From positions 1-5,751 of the forward strand of contig JAWVZB010000151.1 in the NCBI GenBank assembly GCA_033722375.1: 5,751 bases of DNA, in the 5' to 3' direction. The translations under genes were made by a program, and so were the position numbers. This DNA is from JAWVZB01 sp033722375. GTDB taxonomy: Bacteria > Actinomycetota > Nitriliruptoria > Nitriliruptorales > Nitriliruptoraceae. A model generated the notes under the pieces. It made no database searches. It was not told the origin of the DNA and saw only the letters and a list, made by a program, of their open reading frames with translations. Shown piece by piece: positions 4,477 to 5,751 of this stretch. Numbering within the stretch: position 1 is the first letter of the stretch; the number at the start of each line of letters is the position of its first letter.

Positions 4477-5231
4477 ACGTCGCCGGGGTCGTCCGGGGGG
4501 TGCTCGTCCGCCTGGCGCTCACGCCAGCGGTCGTAGAGGTCGGGGCGGCGTCGGCGTGTGAGCTCGACCGCCTGCTCGTGGCGCCAGCGAGCTACCGCCC
4601 CGTGGTCGCCCGACGTCAGGACGTCCGGCACGCCGCGACCACGCAGTTCGGCGGGGCGGGTGTAGTGGGGGTACTCGAGCAGTCCGTCCGCGAACGACTC
4701 GTCCTCGGGGGACGCCTCGTTGCCCATGACGTCGGGGAGCTGGCGGCTGACGACCTCGATGAGCACGAGCGCGGCGACCTCGCCGCCCCACAGCACGTAG
4801 TCCCCGACCGACACCTCGTCGGTCGCGACGGCGTCGTGGACGCGCTCGTCGATGCCCTCGTAGCGTCCGCAGCACAGGACCAGCCGCTCCTCCCCCGCCA
4901 GGTCCTCGACCAGCTCGTGGTCCAGCGGGCGGCCTCGCGGGGTGAGCAGCACGGTTCGGGGCCGCGGCCCGTCCACGGCGTACGGCGGGTCGTGGGCCTC
5001 CTCGTTCCACACCGCCTCCGCGGCCTCGAACCACACGTCGGCTCGCATGACCATCCCCGCACCGCCGCCGTACGGGGCGTCGTCGACCGAGCGGTGCTTG
5101 TCGCTGGTCCAGTCCCGCAGGTCGTGGAGGTGGACGTCGAGCACCCCCTCCTCGATGGCGCGTCCCAGCAACGACGTCGAGAGCGGGCCGTCGAAGTAAC
5201 CGGGGAAGATCGTCAGCACGTCGATCCTCAC
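4473..5231 (-). CDS. trmD: tRNA (guanine-N1)-methyltransferase TrmD
   Basis: TrmD methylates N1 of G37 beside the anticodon, using S-adenosylmethionine bound in a trefoil knot, and so prevents +1 frameshifting. The 252-residue protein shows the family signatures: MRIDVLTIFPGYFDGPLSTS at 1-20, DDAPYGGGAGMVMR at 50-63, LLTPRGRPL at 95-103, the knot GRYEGIDERV at 122-131, SVGDYVLWGGE at 141-151 and DGLLEYPHYTRP at 182-193. Arg163 (VSRQLP) aligns with catalytic Arg154 of the E. coli/Haemophilus enzymes. The loop ASPEDESF (173-180) puts Glu178 where the catalytic Asp169 usually stands directly before SF, with Asp177 next to it. The polar tail (about 240-252, ADEHPPDDPGDV) is extra. The start is GTG (5231-5229), overlapping the rimM stop as GTGA, with a strong GGAGG at 5242-5238 and 6-nt spacing. 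The stop codon forms part of the putative rplS promoter. Confidence 0.97.
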   Translation of the reverse strand: MRIDVLTIFPGYFDGPLSTSLLGRAIEEGVLDVHLHDLRDWTSDKHRSVDDAPYGGGAGMVMRADVWFEAAEAVWNEEAHDPPYAVDGPRPRTVLLTPRGRPLDHELVEDLAGEERLVLCCGRYEGIDERVHDAVATDEVSVGDYVLWGGEVAALVLIEVVSRQLPDVMGNEASPEDESFADGLLEYPHYTRPAELRGRGVPDVLTSGDHGAVARWRHEQAVELTRRRRPDLYDRWRERQADEHPPDDPGDV

Positions 5232-5751
5232 GACGGGCCTCCGGCGTCGATCCGACGGCTGTCGTCCACGAGCCCCTCGGGCGGCTCCACGAGCCGGAGG
5301 AACTCCTCGTCGCCGGTGACGTCCACGTGGACGTACTCGTCCACCGCAGGCAGCAACCAGGTGCTCCCGTCGGGGCGTTCGACCTCGAGCAGGTCGTAGC
5401 CCGCGGTCGCCGGCAGGTCGATCACATCGCTGACCCGACCGAGCTCGGCGTCCTCCTCGTCGACGACCCGCATGCCGACGAGCTCGTGGACGAAGTACGT
5501 CTCGCTGTCGCTCGGATCCACCGGCTCCGCCAGCAGCTCGACCCCGCGGAGCCGTTCCGCCTCGGTGCGGTCGGGGACCTCCTCGAAGCCGAGCAGCAGC
5601 CGGCCCTGATGCGGGCGGCTGGTCGTGACCGTGAAGGTGCGACCGCGGCGGTCGGTCAGGACCGCACCCGGCTCGAAGCGACCGACGACGTCGGACAACG
5701 ACTCGACCGCCAGCTCCCCCCGGATCCCGTGCGGCTTGATGATCCGCCCGA
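5228..5751 (-). CDS. rimM: Ribosome maturation factor RimM, N-terminus cut by window edge
   Basis: RimM binds ribosomal protein S19 and assists maturation of the 30S head. The frame is open to the right edge: the first complete codon is at 5749-5747 and the visible product has 173 residues beginning GRIIKPHGIRGELAVESL, the N-terminal RimM signature, so only the start codon and a few residues are missing. A TTG near 5698 is within this conserved segment and is not the start. The N-terminal RimM domain (about 1-80) is followed by a PRC-barrel domain (about 85-165) with YFVHELVGMRVVDEEDAELG, VSDVIDLPATAGYDLLEVER and WLLPAVDEYVHVDV, ending in the typical EPPEGLVDD. The stop overlaps the trmD GTG start by 4 nt. 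The rpsP and KH-domain genes usually found upstream would lie beyond the window. Confidence 0.96.
   Translation of the reverse strand, partial: GRIIKPHGIRGELAVESLSDVVGRFEPGAVLTDRRGRTFTVTTSRPHQGRLLLGFEEVPDRTEAERLRGVELLAEPVDPSDSETYFVHELVGMRVVDEEDAELGRVSDVIDLPATAGYDLLEVERPDGSTWLLPAVDEYVHVDVTGDEEFLRLVEPPEGLVDDSRRIDAGGPS

Noticed and set aside
4500..5399. Plus-strand open frame of about 300 codons opposite trmD and rimM
   Set aside because: Both trmD and rimM are unmistakable on the other strand; the plus-strand translation shows no recognisable domain and is a shadow frame.
5696..5698. TTG as rimM start
   Set aside because: The conserved RimM N-terminal signature GRIIKPHGIRGEL lies upstream in the same frame, so the gene simply continues past the window edge.

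Overview
The window looks like chromosome of a high-GC member of the Actinomycetota. The base composition is strongly GC-rich by eye, with GTG starts and Asp/Glu/Arg-rich proteins. The minus-strand gene order rimM, trmD, rplS, lepB, rnhB, DUF2469 is the actinobacterial version of the ribosomal-protein/tRNA-modification cluster; Mycobacterium tuberculosis carries the same genes in the same order (Rv2907c to Rv2901c, with one extra lipoprotein gene between rplS and trmD). DUF2469 itself is essentially an actinobacterial family. The exact lineage cannot be fixed from this window.

Right part, read right to left (5751 to 2116, minus strand). The 3' portion of rimM (16S rRNA processing factor) runs off the right edge. 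It overlaps trmD (tRNA m1G37 methyltransferase) by 4 nt. A strong candidate housekeeping promoter sits across the trmD stop codon and would drive rplS (ribosomal protein L19) from a leader of about 100 nt. After rplS comes a 67-nt gap, then lepB (type I signal peptidase), rnhB (RNase HII) and a DUF2469 gene; each of the last two junctions is a 4-nt start/stop overlap, so translation is probably coupled. A 29-nt near-perfect inverted repeat follows the DUF2469 stop by one base and is the best candidate for the end of this unit.

Middle (1950 to 2066, minus strand). A 38-codon gene encodes a basic N-terminus followed by a single membrane helix. It has a plausible ribosome binding site and sits just past the inverted repeat. 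Its function is unknown.

Left part (1 to 1937, plus strand). The 3' end of an arylsulfotransferase-like gene is followed, 22 nt later, by a complete Eis-like N-acetyltransferase gene with its own good ribosome binding site. This pair converges on the small membrane-protein gene, with only 12 nt between the two stop codons.

Most of the window is conserved housekeeping DNA, and I see no clear undescribed multi-gene system. The best leads are the small membrane protein, the inverted repeat beside it, the rplS promoter buried in the trmD stop, and two substitutions in otherwise conserved motifs (Eis-like Arg89, TrmD Glu178). I saw no RNA genes, mobile elements or CRISPR arrays.
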